Below, in pieces: positions 16,335-27,171 of a DNA stretch of 64,000 nt. The number at the start of each line of letters is the position of its first letter. Position 1 is the first letter of the stretch. Source of the DNA: a virus; IMG/VR virus record IMGVR_UViG_3300049893_002106, positions 1 through 64,000 of that record; one strand, written 5' to 3'. The position numbers and the translations under genes were made by a program. The notes under the pieces were generated by a model that was given only the letters and a program-made list of their open reading frames with translations, searched no databases and was not told the origin of the DNA.

Positions 16335-18779
16335 TTACTCGTAAGGATCTATAGCCGGGTCTCTATATTTAAGGCTTGGGAAAAGTACATTAAATTCCAA
16401 GAAAACACCAACCGCAACTATAAGTTTTAGTAGTTCTTTCAACGTGTTGCGGGCATTCGCAGTGCCAGTAATATAAATAGGGAAATCCTTACCGTCACCA
16501 CCTGGAGCAAAAGGGGCAAGCTTATGTATATATTGGACTTGAGCATTTTCAAAGTGGCTCTTTTTAAATCTATATGCAGGATCTAAAATTATTTGAGAGT
16601 CGCCTGAATTATTATTAATAATTGACTGGAAGAAGATCGGCCCCTCTTGCTTATCAGTTCCATAATCTACAATTAAATATCCGTTGGTTGGCCATCCATC
16701 TACGCTACTAACTACGAGAGATATAGGGGAATCTCCCTTGAGTACGGGTTCAGTTGTCTTGGCGAGAGTTCCAGAGACGGTATATGGAGTGTACTCGCCA
16801 ATAGGGTCATAGAGAAAGCTTCCTACATAATTCTCATTAACTGATGGAGTATAAGACATAAAACAAGCAGACAGATCTCGCATCACAACAGCTTCATTGT
16901 GGGGAGAAGTTTTTTCCAAATAATAATTGACTTGACCGCCAAAGTGAGCTGCGCGTCTGCCATTTACACCAGAAATAACGAGTCCACCAACTCCAACATC
17001 GAAACCAGTAAAAACATTAACAATATTCCCAGATATGCTCTTGACAATCATTTTTGCATACCTCAGTCTGTCCGGGAAATACGGTTCAATATCGGTGCCA
17101 GTCATATTGTCGAGCTTAACAACCGCCCCTACCGTTAACCCACTTGCTAACACTGCTGCCGGAGAGGGAAATTGAAAATAGAAATCACTTTCATCTACTT
17201 GCACCGTGCTATGGCGATAAACATCAAAAGTGCCAGTAGAAACACCGGAAAACCTGACGGCCACCGGCCCATTAAATATCTTAAATATTATTTTATTTCT
17301 TGAAGGAACAGACTCTACGATGTGTTCCTGGTTCAATTGAAGCAAAGAAATATTGCCAGCTCCATTTGCTGCGGAAATATTAAAACCCCAAGTCGCGTTT
17401 AGGCCGTGACTGAAATTTGGAAAATTTAAAGTTAAAAAATCATCATCGGGTTCGCCATATATAGTGTTGGTGCCAGTAGGGGCGATAGTAGTAAAAGGCA
17501 AAACCCCGTAATCAGGATTTGAAATATCCAACAGATAAGATCTGACGATTCCCAAGTCAGAGTCTACAGAGGGGATTTGATTGCTAATTGAAAAATTGGG
17601 TCTAAGATTAGGATTACTAATTACAATTAAATTTTGCTTATCTGGAGCAATCTCACCAAAGGAGGTATCGACAGTTATGCTGGATCTAGTAAAGTCCAAC
17701 ACAGGAAGCTCTGCGCCATGAATATGGGAAGATCCAGATAGAAACCTTCTTGCCAGCGGGGGAATAGCCGGTATTGTTACCGTAGTAGTAACTGGGCCAG
17801 TCTCGGTTAAAAGGCCATACTCTTCCTGATCATAAAGACCCAACTTATCCTGAGAAGTAAATACAATCTGGTCTTCTTCCGCTAAAGAGATTGGAAGATT
17901 ATCTGTAGATAATTTTCTATTCCTAACAATAAAATAATCATATCCTACATCTTCAACAATAAAAGATCCATTAAGCTCTCCTTCCGCACCTATAAATCCC
18001 TTAATAGTAACGACATCTCTAAGGGCTACTTTATAGAGAAGGGGATTGGTTCCTAGGCCATTCCACTTAAAAGTGGTCAAATCGGAGTATGGAGCTGGCT
18101 TTGTCACTAGCCACTGGGAGCCTACTGCAATATTAGTAGGAACTATCTTGGGAAATTTAAGAGTATTCTGAAGAGATCCGCCAGACACTCTTATAAATGC
18201 GCCTGGGCCAAAAGTTTTAGGGCCGATGCGAAGATATTTCAAATTGGTCTTCAGGTCAGTAAATACCGACGCTACATAAACATCTTGTTGTGAATTAATC
18301 ACACCTGCCAATTCTTGGGCACTTACATTAGAAATATCTCCAACTTGAGTTTCAAGGATAGAGATTTCTACTGTAGCAGAATCGGTAGTGATAATTAAAT
18401 TATCGCCACTTTCTATCGAATATGGCTCTTGAAAAGAGGCAGTTACAGAAGGCTTCAGCTTATCTGTAGTGTAAAAGATTTCCAATAACTTATTTAAAGT
18501 AATGCTTACTTGCTTGGGATAAGCGACCATAGCAGGAACAAGCAGTCGAAGCGCTCTAATATCAAGGCCGCTATTGGTCGGCATTGAAAAGCCTTCTTGT
18601 TCGCCCAGATATAGCAAATACTTACCTGTGGCCGTAGCCAAGAAATTCTGATCAACGCCAGCCTCTATCATTTGCTCAAGGCGAGAAGAGCTATCCTCTA
18701 CCGACTTCAATATAGCCGCTAAGGTAGTCTTTTCGCCTGTTACAAAATGCTGAGGTATAAACGGTCTAATATTTGCCAT
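16335..18779 (-). CDS. Large baseplate or tail-fibre connector protein
   Basis: 814 residues. An N-terminal helical region (about 1-110) with a Gln-Phe-Leu-Ala-Thr-type stretch is followed by a long beta-rich body of Ser/Gly/Val segments. It lies four bases after the baseplate J gene and before the fibres, the place held by gpI or gp7-like wedge proteins in P2 and T4 type phages, so a wedge subunit linking baseplate J to the fibres is likely. No diagnostic motif was recognised; the call rests on position, size and composition. Confidence 0.65.
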   Translation of the reverse strand: MANIRPFIPQHFVTGEKTTLAAILKSVEDSSSRLEQMIEAGVDQNFLATATGKYLLYLGEQEGFSMPTNSGLDIRALRLLVPAMVAYPKQVSITLNKLLEIFYTTDKLKPSVTASFQEPYSIESGDNLIITTDSATVEISILETQVGDISNVSAQELAGVINSQQDVYVASVFTDLKTNLKYLRIGPKTFGPGAFIRVSGGSLQNTLKFPKIVPTNIAVGSQWLVTKPAPYSDLTTFKWNGLGTNPLLYKVALRDVVTIKGFIGAEGELNGSFIVEDVGYDYFIVRNRKLSTDNLPISLAEEDQIVFTSQDKLGLYDQEEYGLLTETGPVTTTVTIPAIPPLARRFLSGSSHIHGAELPVLDFTRSSITVDTSFGEIAPDKQNLIVISNPNLRPNFSISNQIPSVDSDLGIVRSYLLDISNPDYGVLPFTTIAPTGTNTIYGEPDDDFLTLNFPNFSHGLNATWGFNISAANGAGNISLLQLNQEHIVESVPSRNKIIFKIFNGPVAVRFSGVSTGTFDVYRHSTVQVDESDFYFQFPSPAAVLASGLTVGAVVKLDNMTGTDIEPYFPDRLRYAKMIVKSISGNIVNVFTGFDVGVGGLVISGVNGRRAAHFGGQVNYYLEKTSPHNEAVVMRDLSACFMSYTPSVNENYVGSFLYDPIGEYTPYTVSGTLAKTTEPVLKGDSPISLVVSSVDGWPTNGYLIVDYGTDKQEGPIFFQSIINNNSGDSQIILDPAYRFKKSHFENAQVQYIHKLAPFAPGGDGKDFPIYITGTANARNTLKELLKLIVAVGVFLEFNVLFPSLKYRDPAIDPYE

Positions 18780-18782
18780 TGA

Positions 18783-21700
18783 TTAACCCACCGAAATATC
18801 GCGGTTAGCGTCTAACACAAAAGCCTTTTCAATATCAGAAACAGGTATCCGGTCGTCGAGAGCCTGAGGTAGAGACCCTACAATTTGCACAGAGAATACG
18901 CCAGGAAGCGATTGGACAATTTTAATAATTTCAGACAACACTACTGCTCTTCCTACTCCAAGTCCATTGATATAGGAGGCTACAGAGGCCCTGATTACAT
19001 CTCCAATAGAGTTAAGAGTTACACCGTCTTTCGGTCTTACAACCAAAGAAATAGAGATAGCTTTAATTAGAGGAGGTAATATTTCAATTCTGGTTCCAGA
19101 AGCTCTTACGCCTGGATAGGTAATACTATCGACTGGCGACCCGTCAATAATCTTGTGAGACTCTTGAACCAGACCACCATAGACTTTATAGCCGTCGATG
19201 CCAGAGAATGTCCGCTGCTCATATCCAACCTTATATTGAGCAGTGATTTTTGATCCAAAGATGTCAGTAATCTTATGTGTAGATTTCTGAGGAACCATGA
19301 ACAATTCAGACTCTTCTGGATTTTGCGGGTTAGAAGATGAACCTGCGACGATTCTGAATCCTTCATATGGAGTTTTCTCGATAAACCCAATAGAGCCTAC
19401 ATTGCCCGCAAGCAAGAACGCATCTACATAATTATTCGTACTGTCGAGAATGCCACTAGGAGAATTAGGGATAGCAATATCTACAAATGGACTAATTAAA
19501 GAATTATCCAGTGTCCCGTCCGACCCATTATATGGAAGAGTGGCAGATGTAAAATCGCGGCCAATAAGACCGATCCCAGTTATTTCCCATGAGCCGAGCA
19601 TAGAAGAAGGGAACCATTGGCTGCTTGTCAATGGGGCAGAAATACGGAGACGGTCGCCAATTCTTACAGATTCGCCATCTAATACTCGAATAGGGCGAGC
19701 AGCCGTGATAGGGCCGATTCCCCATTTGCGAGTTCCATTTCCACCGCCCTCATATGTAGTGGTGTCAATAATTTCGTCTGCGCCACCGGAAGGATTATGA
19801 ACAATAATGTGATTTCTTCCGTTATGAGCAAGCAGCTTAAAGGTTCCACGATTGGCAATATTAAAGCCTTCACCTAATACAACGTAATCGTCAGAACTTA
19901 CGGACATATTAGACAAAACCATATCATCGGTGGCTTCAGCGCTGGAGTTTTGCATCCAAATAGACAGCATGTTGCCGCCAAGCTTCTTAACTAGAATATT
20001 TGCATTGCCGGAATTAGATAGGGTTTCAAAATTAATGCCCTCCTCCCGGTTGGTTCTAATGTTCTTTTCATTCCAAATCGCTGGCATAAACACGAGGTCA
20101 GTTTCAGTGGCTAATAAGTATGAACCAGGAGAGGTTATATTTGGAGCTATAACCACGACAGACTGAGCATCAATAACGTGAACTACCGGGTATCCCCAAT
20201 ATTCAGGATTCGCTGGGTCTGAAATACCGTCCATATCGAGTGCTTTACATTGATAAGTGGAAGGAAAGAAAGATCCAACTTGAGGACGTATATACATCAT
20301 GTCGCCAGTTCTTGCAGACAATACTCCAGCAGCTACGGTGGCGGTTACTTGGACGAGTCCATTTCCTAGGGGAGTTAAATTAATATATTCCCCTGGATTT
20401 AAAAACTCACTTTGACCTGGGCCGATTCCGTTTCGCAGGAAAATTAATCTTGCGGTATTTAAACCTGTCTTAATGTAGCGAATCGCTGTTGTATTTCTAA
20501 AATACGGAGAAATATCTTCGGTGTTTGCAGGGGTAACGCTGCTTCCAGTCGGAAGAGTACGATAAGCCCTTTGAATCTCTGAAGCTACTGAATTTTCAAC
20601 CTTAATAAGGCTGCCTACAGGGATAGATTTAGCGTCCGAAAACAATATTTTCGCCTTAGAAGCGTCTCCATCCAATACTGCATTACCAAGAACAAAAGAC
20701 TCAACAGAATTAGCTGTAACTCCAGTTATTTTAACTGCGCCTAAAGCCCCATCTTGCTTGGAAGAAATTTGAACCTTATTCAATCCATCAATAATTTCAA
20801 TATTAGACAATACAGAGGCAGAAGATACAGCCGTAAAGTTTAACCACCTTTCCAGGGTAATGGAATTGGAAGGAACGATCACAACATCTTCATTAATCGG
20901 AGAATAAGTAGTGCCAGCGGCATCCGTCAGGTTAGGGAAAATACTATCGCTAGTCTGGACAAGAGCTTTAATATTATTAAGAGCCGGATTGAATGAATCA
21001 TATTGGAAAATCCCGGCAGAGCCAGAGTGCTTACACTCAAAGGAGTGATAATCAAAGGCTTCCGTCATTTTTGAGCCTAAATACGGAGCAAATAGGTTTT
21101 CCGAAGAAATATAAGTAGGATTGCTAATATAGTAGGTATTAAGTCCAGTGCCTAAAGCCTCTGCTGTAGCCACGGGATTCTCTGGGCTATAGTCGTTAAT
21201 GGCCGTAACAATTGCGCCTAAAGTAGTATTTGGCAGGCTAAAACTACGAAGCGGGTTTTCAGAGGCATCGTAGTTAACTGGGGTAACAAAGTCAATCCCC
21301 GGTGCCAATACCTCTACTAAGCCGGATGCAGCGTAGGTGATCTTGTACGAGCCTGCTAAAGCTCCAGAGCCGGATACGTTTAGAATGTTTCCAGCAACAT
21401 ATTGGCTACTTGGATTTAAACCGACAGCAGAAAACCTTAATTTAGTCAAATTATTCGACTGGATAGATTCGACTGTGTAAAATCCAGCATCAAAGGTAGA
21501 GCCGGAAAGAGTTGAACTCGTGGGTAGATTTACAAGTAAAGTAGTCCGAGCAACACCGTCTCTGTAGGAGTTAATATGGCTTACTTTAACTTGAGAAACA
21601 GAAGGTTCGGTGCCATATCTAATTGACATGCGGAGCTTGGATTTTGCTCCGTAAGATACAGAGCGAAGCACTATGGCCTTGTCGCTATAAGCTATATCTG

Positions 21701-24700
21701 TTCCGCCAGCCATTCCAGAAGGGGAAAGAGTCTGGCCGTTGGATATTGACTGGGCAATAGAATTATTGCCTAGAGTTCCGGGATTATTGTTTACGAGATC
21801 AATAGCCATTCCCGCCCCAGAAGCAGCGGAAATATTCAAAGTAGCTCCAACTGAATTAATCGCAGACACCATAGCTGCTTTGATGGTGGAAGGAGAAGAA
21901 GTATCAACTCCACCTGCCATTCCAGATGGGGTCAGTGTGCTGGAATTAGAAATTGTCTCGGTAATTGTATTTCCAAAATTACCATACTCAGAATTTTCAA
22001 GGTCAATGACCATGCCCGCTCCAGGAGTAGCGGAAATATTAAGAGATGGAGCAGAATTAATCGCAGAGATAATTGCGGCTTTAATTGCGGCACTGTCTGG
22101 CCATTCTAAGCCCCCGGCCATATCTATCGGAGTAAGAGTAACTCCAACATTGGCAAAACTTTCAGCAATTGGGCCAGTATTCCCAACTAAACCATAGCTA
22201 TCATTAGATAGCTGGATAAGATCTCCAGAGCCAGAAGCAGCGGAAATATTGAGGGATGGAGCTGAATTAATAGCGGAGATAATAAGCGCCTTAATTACAG
22301 AAGCGGTTTCCACAGAAGAAATCGCTACGGGGTAGTTCCCTGGAGTTACTGTAGAGTCTGTATCAAATTCAAATACAGTGGGAGGATTAATTCCATCATC
22401 TAAAGTAAAAGTATCTCCGTCTGCTATTCCGGTTGAAGGATCAGCAGCAACAGCCGTGAGGGAACCAACAGCTTTTAATCCAGCGACAAAAGACACTGGG
22501 ACATTAGAGCCAAGAACAAAAGAATCACTGTCAAACTCAAAAGTGGTTGGCAGGTTAATGCCGTCATTTAAGGTAAAAGTATTTCCTTCTTCGATGGACA
22601 CACCAGGAACAGCGGAAATTGCTGTGAGGGAGCCAGTTTCCTTAACCGCCAAAGGGAAAGAAACTGGTATATTGCCAGAAACTACAGAAGAATTATCGTC
22701 GAACTCAAATACAGTGGGAGGATTAATTCCATCATCTAAAGTAAAAGTATCTCCATCTTCAATTGACACCCCAGGAATGGCAGAGATTGCCGTCAATGAT
22801 CCGCGAGCAGAAACATTAGCTCCTGTAGAGTCTTTATATATACCAATGCTTTTAGCCAGAAGCTTAAAGTCATTGAAGTTAAAATTACGATATACCGAAG
22901 TAGGATCAAAGAATGGTCTAGGGAGATTAGAGTTGCTTGGATCTAAGTCTTCGGGGTCTTTAAGCCTAAAGCTAACTACTTGCCCTTGTCCGTCGCCAGT
23001 AATGGCATCTATGTCTTGAATCTGCGCCTTCTTATACATAGGAACAGCAACGGTCTTATCTACTTGATTTTGATCAAGCTCCACAACAAGCTTATCGAAC
23101 TCGGTCAATGGAATATCGTTAAGGCGCAAGCTAATATTTGAATATTGATTCAAAGTATTTGGAGAGGTTTGAGTGGAACCAGAAGACTGGAGAGGCTTGA
23201 TAGCATCTTCACTTCTCATGAATCCCGCATATGGGAAGGTAGAGGAATTATTATAAACTCGACCAGTTAGACCATATTGCTTACCAGTAATCCAGGTGTT
23301 TTGAAACCCTACTGGATAGTTAACGGAAAATGAAGACGCTTCAATTGTAGGATTAGATCCCGTGCCAGTAATCTCTGTTAGATCTTTATCTACAATTAAA
23401 TACGACCTAGTTGCAAAACCTTCTTCTGGCTCAGAACCCACAACCAACCCTGTCACTACAGGAAAACCGCCCTGAACATAGTTAGAGGAAGAAAATCCCA
23501 CATGAGGCTGAATACTAGAGGAGACCGCTTTCTGGAATACGGATTCTCCATTGCCAATAATGGCCAAAACAGCCGAAGTGCCGCCAGCAAAAGAATTGGA
23601 GCGGATTACTAGAGAAGTTGGGTCTAGCTTAGAAGCAGTGCCTCCCTTGATTTGAGAATTAACAATAGAGACAATATCATCTACTGTCACAGAAGACACG
23701 CTGCCAAAATCCACGACTTGAGGGATAGAGGTGCTTTTAAATAAAGAAACCATCCATTGAGCAATAGACTGAGGGGCAAGCAATAAAGAAGACCAGTCTA
23801 CTAATTGCTGATCAGACACTTCAAATTCAATCCAAGCGTCTGGATGGTAAGTAATTGTATCTACATTCCCGGTAGAGTCGAAGGTAGCTGGAGAAGCCAT
23901 CGTATAAGTGTAATTATCATTATCTATTACAGTGATAGTAGCAAAAGACGCGGCTACACTAACTCCACCTATAGTCCCAATGTCTGCCACAGAAATTTGT
24001 GCGCCAGTTTTAAAGCCATGGCCAACTTGATTAACCGTAACCACCGAAGAGCCATTCTCGACCGAAACATCTACAGAACTATACGCCTGTGCCGTTGCAG
24101 CCCCATTGACTCCTACCCTCTTAAGGAGATAAAGACCTTCAATATTATTTCCCCAAGAAGGAGAAACAACTGAGTCTTTTACGATATAAATATAGTCACC
24201 AGTAGCAGCTCCCCTAAAAAGAACCGTATCGTTAGATGTCAGGCGAATAATATTCGATGCGCCAACCGGGTCGGGCTGAGAAGGAGTAAAAGCTGCCGTT
24301 GAAGAAATAACATTATCTCTTACGGCAAATTCTCCATCAAAAGATACTACTATTTTAGAGTTGCCAATTCCAGGGACGATTGGGGATAAAGTAAATTGTC
24401 CGCTAGGGGTTTTTAGAGACCTAACTGCTGCTCGCGTTGAGCGGGAGCCAATCTCAATTGTATCGCCCGCATCTGGCTTATTAATAAGACGAATCTGGCC
24501 GCTAAATCTATTGAGTTCATAGTCCTGAGTAGATCCAACGTCTTTCAATATTCCGCCAGACTCTTCGGATTCCCATATCTTAGAGGCACCAATCCAGGTG
24601 GCTTGAGCGCCACTTGCTTTTTCTTTTAATATTTCAAGCGATCCCTTTTCAGAAAATTGCTGAAAAGTTTTCCATACAATAATATTACCAACTACCGTAA

Positions 24701-26369
24701 ATTGAACACCGGCAATTTTCTTAGAAAACACCTCTGCCCATTGAGTGAGTGAGGCCGAAGCCACAGTTGTTGCATATTCTGCAAAATCTGAATCAGTAAT
24801 AGAAAATTCCTGAATAATCCCGTCTACAGCGACTCTTACATTCGACAGATCAGAAGGAATTAATGACCATGGATATGGGGAGGTCGAAAGAGTAGCGCTA
24901 CGTCCACGGAAAGAAAGAATCTTTGAATTTTTATAAAGATAAATTGACCTAATATCAATATCGGAAACTAAACCGAGAATCTTTTGAAGATCGGACGCTT
25001 CCACTCGAATAGTTTCAGCTTCACCAGAAAGGTCGAAAGCCACTACTCGATTGCCACCATCTGCCGTCCTCCATCCAATAAGACTGGATTGACTATTAAA
25101 GTCCCGTACTATCTCAAAAGCAGAAGCAGAATTGACACTAATATAATTTCTTGCAGTTACAGTATAAGTCTCTGCAACACCATCAACTACCACGGTAAGG
25201 CTCTGGCCGCCCTGAATTGAAAACGGGCCAAATTCCGCGCCAATAGCTACTGGTGCAGTAATAGGGAATTGAGCAGATCTAAATTGAGTCTCTTGACCAG
25301 AGGCAGACTTCAGAAGAAGTTCATATGGTTGAGAATTGAATGTCGGCTCCAAACCAGTGCTATCGTCGATATATACCTTGCTTGAGTCCCCTGGGGTCAC
25401 TGGCTCAATGATACTAGCAGAAGTAATCGTGCGACCAGTTCCGGGGTCTCTTGCTCCTTGCAAAGCAGCAAGAATGGCGCTCTTAGTTCCACGAGATAAA
25501 GTAGAAGGATAATTTTTAATCCTCCTTCTTAGGTCTTCGTCTGATTCAGTAGATCTGCCATTAATAAACGAGGTTGGGTTAGTAACAGTTGCTCCGGTAA
25601 ATGGAGAGCTACTGAATTGCTTAATAGCGCCAGCCAGTGCGTTACCTGATTCTCCAAAAACGGAACAAGCTACCGATACGGTGCCTTCGGATTCGCCATC
25701 TTCGATTGTTAAAGCAAAGCTAGTCGTAAATGTAATAGCCGGAGAATTTGAACTAGCAGGAACAATTACGGCTGTTCCTGCTGGAATTAAGCGATCACCG
25801 CCTTGAGCCATAACTACCAAATCACTGTGAGGATGCGATTTAGTTAGAGGAGAAGCAAGTTCTACCGTCCAGAAGGAGCCGCTATTAGTTACAGAAAGAT
25901 AGTCGATTGGGCCTTCAAATCGGTCAGGGGTTCCACGACCGATATAAATTTTGCCAGTAGGATTAAATCCCGATGCGTTTTCCAAATAAAGCCGCTTAGA
26001 GCCTTGGAAAGGAGCTGGCTTACCAGCATATGGCTTTGAGGATACTTTAGAAAAGCCAGAGCCAATTCTTACGGTTCCAGAAGCGGGGGAGGCCGGAATA
26101 CGGCCAGAGCCACCTATGGTATTTGGCAGGCCGATAGACTGGGCTTTCTTATCAAGAGAAACACCGATTAGCGATTCAATATTGCTGCTCTCAAGAATCT
26201 TAAGAACACTCATCTGGATTTGAAATTCCAGGGAAGCGATTGCTTCGATAAGAGTAGCAAGCGATGACCCTGGGGCAATATCTGTGAGATCTGAGTTTAC
26301 TAGGATTGTTCGGAAAAGATCCCCGGCTATCTGCTCTCTACTTTTTAATTCTAATGGATTCGACATCAT
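18783..26369 (-). CDS. Giant baseplate J-like protein
   Basis: 2528 residues. The N-terminus matches the baseplate J family: a helical start with LFRTI and GSSLATLIEA, a Gly-rich strand region, then ESDEDLRRRI and a Ser-Arg-Gly-Thr-Lys-Ser-Ala motif near residue 290. The C-terminus has the family's Val-Asn-Gly/Ile-Asn-Gly-Leu helix, a Val-Val-Leu-Ser-Glu-Ile-Ile segment and a Leu-Pro-Gly-Val turn. Between them about 1900 residues of beta-rich inserts include tandem repeats at 21700-22803. Typical members have 300-700 residues. It would form the baseplate wedge ring. Two adjacent ATGs exist; the second, at 26366, has the better spacing from GAGG. Confidence 0.9.
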   Translation of the reverse strand: MMSNPLELKSREQIAGDLFRTILVNSDLTDIAPGSSLATLIEAIASLEFQIQMSVLKILESSNIESLIGVSLDKKAQSIGLPNTIGGSGRIPASPASGTVRIGSGFSKVSSKPYAGKPAPFQGSKRLYLENASGFNPTGKIYIGRGTPDRFEGPIDYLSVTNSGSFWTVELASPLTKSHPHSDLVVMAQGGDRLIPAGTAVIVPASSNSPAITFTTSFALTIEDGESEGTVSVACSVFGESGNALAGAIKQFSSSPFTGATVTNPTSFINGRSTESDEDLRRRIKNYPSTLSRGTKSAILAALQGARDPGTGRTITSASIIEPVTPGDSSKVYIDDSTGLEPTFNSQPYELLLKSASGQETQFRSAQFPITAPVAIGAEFGPFSIQGGQSLTVVVDGVAETYTVTARNYISVNSASAFEIVRDFNSQSSLIGWRTADGGNRVVAFDLSGEAETIRVEASDLQKILGLVSDIDIRSIYLYKNSKILSFRGRSATLSTSPYPWSLIPSDLSNVRVAVDGIIQEFSITDSDFAEYATTVASASLTQWAEVFSKKIAGVQFTVVGNIIVWKTFQQFSEKGSLEILKEKASGAQATWIGASKIWESEESGGILKDVGSTQDYELNRFSGQIRLINKPDAGDTIEIGSRSTRAAVRSLKTPSGQFTLSPIVPGIGNSKIVVSFDGEFAVRDNVISSTAAFTPSQPDPVGASNIIRLTSNDTVLFRGAATGDYIYIVKDSVVSPSWGNNIEGLYLLKRVGVNGAATAQAYSSVDVSVENGSSVVTVNQVGHGFKTGAQISVADIGTIGGVSVAASFATITVIDNDNYTYTMASPATFDSTGNVDTITYHPDAWIEFEVSDQQLVDWSSLLLAPQSIAQWMVSLFKSTSIPQVVDFGSVSSVTVDDIVSIVNSQIKGGTASKLDPTSLVIRSNSFAGGTSAVLAIIGNGESVFQKAVSSSIQPHVGFSSSNYVQGGFPVVTGLVVGSEPEEGFATRSYLIVDKDLTEITGTGSNPTIEASSFSVNYPVGFQNTWITGKQYGLTGRVYNNSSTFPYAGFMRSEDAIKPLQSSGSTQTSPNTLNQYSNISLRLNDIPLTEFDKLVVELDQNQVDKTVAVPMYKKAQIQDIDAITGDGQGQVVSFRLKDPEDLDPSNSNLPRPFFDPTSVYRNFNFNDFKLLAKSIGIYKDSTGANVSARGSLTAISAIPGVSIEDGDTFTLDDGINPPTVFEFDDNSSVVSGNIPVSFPLAVKETGSLTAISAVPGVSIEEGNTFTLNDGINLPTTFEFDSDSFVLGSNVPVSFVAGLKAVGSLTAVAADPSTGIADGDTFTLDDGINPPTVFEFDTDSTVTPGNYPVAISSVETASVIKALIISAINSAPSLNISAASGSGDLIQLSNDSYGLVGNTGPIAESFANVGVTLTPIDMAGGLEWPDSAAIKAAIISAINSAPSLNISATPGAGMVIDLENSEYGNFGNTITETISNSSTLTPSGMAGGVDTSSPSTIKAAMVSAINSVGATLNISAASGAGMAIDLVNNNPGTLGNNSIAQSISNGQTLSPSGMAGGTDIAYSDKAIVLRSVSYGAKSKLRMSIRYGTEPSVSQVKVSHINSYRDGVARTTLLVNLPTSSTLSGSTFDAGFYTVESIQSNNLTKLRFSAVGLNPSSQYVAGNILNVSGSGALAGSYKITYAASGLVEVLAPGIDFVTPVNYDASENPLRSFSLPNTTLGAIVTAINDYSPENPVATAEALGTGLNTYYISNPTYISSENLFAPYLGSKMTEAFDYHSFECKHSGSAGIFQYDSFNPALNNIKALVQTSDSIFPNLTDAAGTTYSPINEDVVIVPSNSITLERWLNFTAVSSASVLSNIEIIDGLNKVQISSKQDGALGAVKITGVTANSVESFVLGNAVLDGDASKAKILFSDAKSIPVGSLIKVENSVASEIQRAYRTLPTGSSVTPANTEDISPYFRNTTAIRYIKTGLNTARLIFLRNGIGPGQSEFLNPGEYINLTPLGNGLVQVTATVAAGVLSARTGDMMYIRPQVGSFFPSTYQCKALDMDGISDPANPEYWGYPVVHVIDAQSVVVIAPNITSPGSYLLATETDLVFMPAIWNEKNIRTNREEGINFETLSNSGNANILVKKLGGNMLSIWMQNSSAEATDDMVLSNMSVSSDDYVVLGEGFNIANRGTFKLLAHNGRNHIIVHNPSGGADEIIDTTTYEGGGNGTRKWGIGPITAARPIRVLDGESVRIGDRLRISAPLTSSQWFPSSMLGSWEITGIGLIGRDFTSATLPYNGSDGTLDNSLISPFVDIAIPNSPSGILDSTNNYVDAFLLAGNVGSIGFIEKTPYEGFRIVAGSSSNPQNPEESELFMVPQKSTHKITDIFGSKITAQYKVGYEQRTFSGIDGYKVYGGLVQESHKIIDGSPVDSITYPGVRASGTRIEILPPLIKAISISLVVRPKDGVTLNSIGDVIRASVASYINGLGVGRAVVLSEIIKIVQSLPGVFSVQIVGSLPQALDDRIPVSDIEKAFVLDANRDISVG
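21700..22803 (-). repeat. Tandem domain repeats inside baseplate J
   Basis: In coding order three units begin GSLTA and contain DGDTFTLDDGINPP and FEFD, then three units contain AAIISAINSAPSLNISA and end in GMAGG. The order is A-A-A-B-B-B. One A-unit block (about 22371-22418) is repeated almost base for base near 22708-22755. Confidence 0.85.
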
Positions 26370-26396
26370 TTCCTCTTCGGAGGTGTAAACATCAGT

Positions 26397-26405
26397 ATTT
26401 TATCA
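26397..26405 (-). promoter_or_regulatory. Extended -10 promoter candidate for baseplate J
   Basis: Minus strand TGATAAAAT is a TGn-extended -10 element 30 bases before the ATG. A matching -35 is weak (TTGTGT, 15-base spacing). The intergenic gap is divergent, so some promoter is expected here. Confidence 0.4.
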
Positions 26406-26470
26406 TTTTTACGGAAAACACAAGGGACACATCTATACCACAAATGATATTCTATTATATAGGGAGCATT

Positions 26471-26731
26471 ATGACAAGTTTAAAGCCTCTATTATTAAAA
26501 TTCATTCAATCTCAAGTAGACTTAGAGGATGCTGAAGCCCTGTATAATCACTTGCCTACCCTGAGCCATAAATTAAAAATGGTTGCCGCATTTGATAAGT
26601 ATCAAAGATTATTAGAAGATTTGTCTGATTTTTCGGAAGACCCTAATTTCACTGAACTTATTAGGGCCGGAGCCAATCTCCATAGAGCTATAGAACAATA
26701 TGAAATTAATATTCACGAAAATAATTCTTGA
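26471..26731 (+). CDS. Small helical unknown protein
   Basis: 86 residues from the ATG at 26471, preceded by AGGGAG, chosen over a longer frame that would overlap the baseplate J start antisense. Composition is Leu-, Glu- and His-containing, almost certainly all helical (LSHKLKMVAAFDKY region), with an acidic C-terminal half. One of two plus-strand genes set inside the minus-strand structural block. It may be an early-expressed accessory gene. Function unknown. Confidence 0.7.
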   Translation: MTSLKPLLLKFIQSQVDLEDAEALYNHLPTLSHKLKMVAAFDKYQRLLEDLSDFSEDPNFTELIRAGANLHRAIEQYEINIHENNS

Positions 26732-26790
26732 AATATTTATTTTAAAAATATATCTTTTCTTAAGGTTCTTCTATAAAGAAAGGGAACATT

Positions 26791-27171
26791 ATGAAAATTA
26801 TTATTTTAATCTCGACGCTACTAACTAGCTGCGTAACGGCTAACCTGAGATATGATAAGAAATTTTTGCCTGGAGAGTGTCTTACATATAAGAACCCAGA
26901 AAACGCATTCCAAGAAAAAGCAGTCAAAGAAGGGGCTTATTTCTTTATAGTCGGAGTTACGAAAAGGGAATACGTCGGCTATTCCTGCGTTGCCAGTAAG
27001 AACAGGTGTATTGCCGTACTTCTGTCGGTGGAAGCGAAAAGTGCTGAGCAAAATACAAAGACAGTAGAGTGTCCGCCTCCAGAGACCATTGAGCTTGTGA
27101 AGCCTCAAGATGTCAAGCCAGACTCTATGGTGCAAAGCTCAGCGGAATCGGAGAGTCAGAGCCTTCTATAA
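26791..27171 (+). CDS. Predicted phage lipoprotein
   Basis: 126 residues with a short type II signal: a hydrophobic stretch then Leu-Thr-Ser-Cys, so cleavage would leave Cys14 for lipid attachment. The mature part has a four-Cys core (Cys29, Cys68, Cys75, Cys95) and a Pro/Glu/Ser-rich tail. AAGGGAACATT before the ATG closely resembles the ribosome site of the preceding gene. Phage lipoproteins often act in superinfection exclusion or lysis at the outer membrane (spanin-type), but neither is demonstrated here. The 3' end overlaps the gp25-like gene tail-to-tail by 47 bases. Confidence 0.75.
   Translation: MKIIILISTLLTSCVTANLRYDKKFLPGECLTYKNPENAFQEKAVKEGAYFFIVGVTKREYVGYSCVASKNRCIAVLLSVEAKSAEQNTKTVECPPPETIELVKPQDVKPDSMVQSSAESESQSLL

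Noticed and set aside
22378-23019. 213-residue open frame antisense to baseplate J
   Set aside because: It mirrors the tandem repeats of the minus-strand gene and has no start signals.
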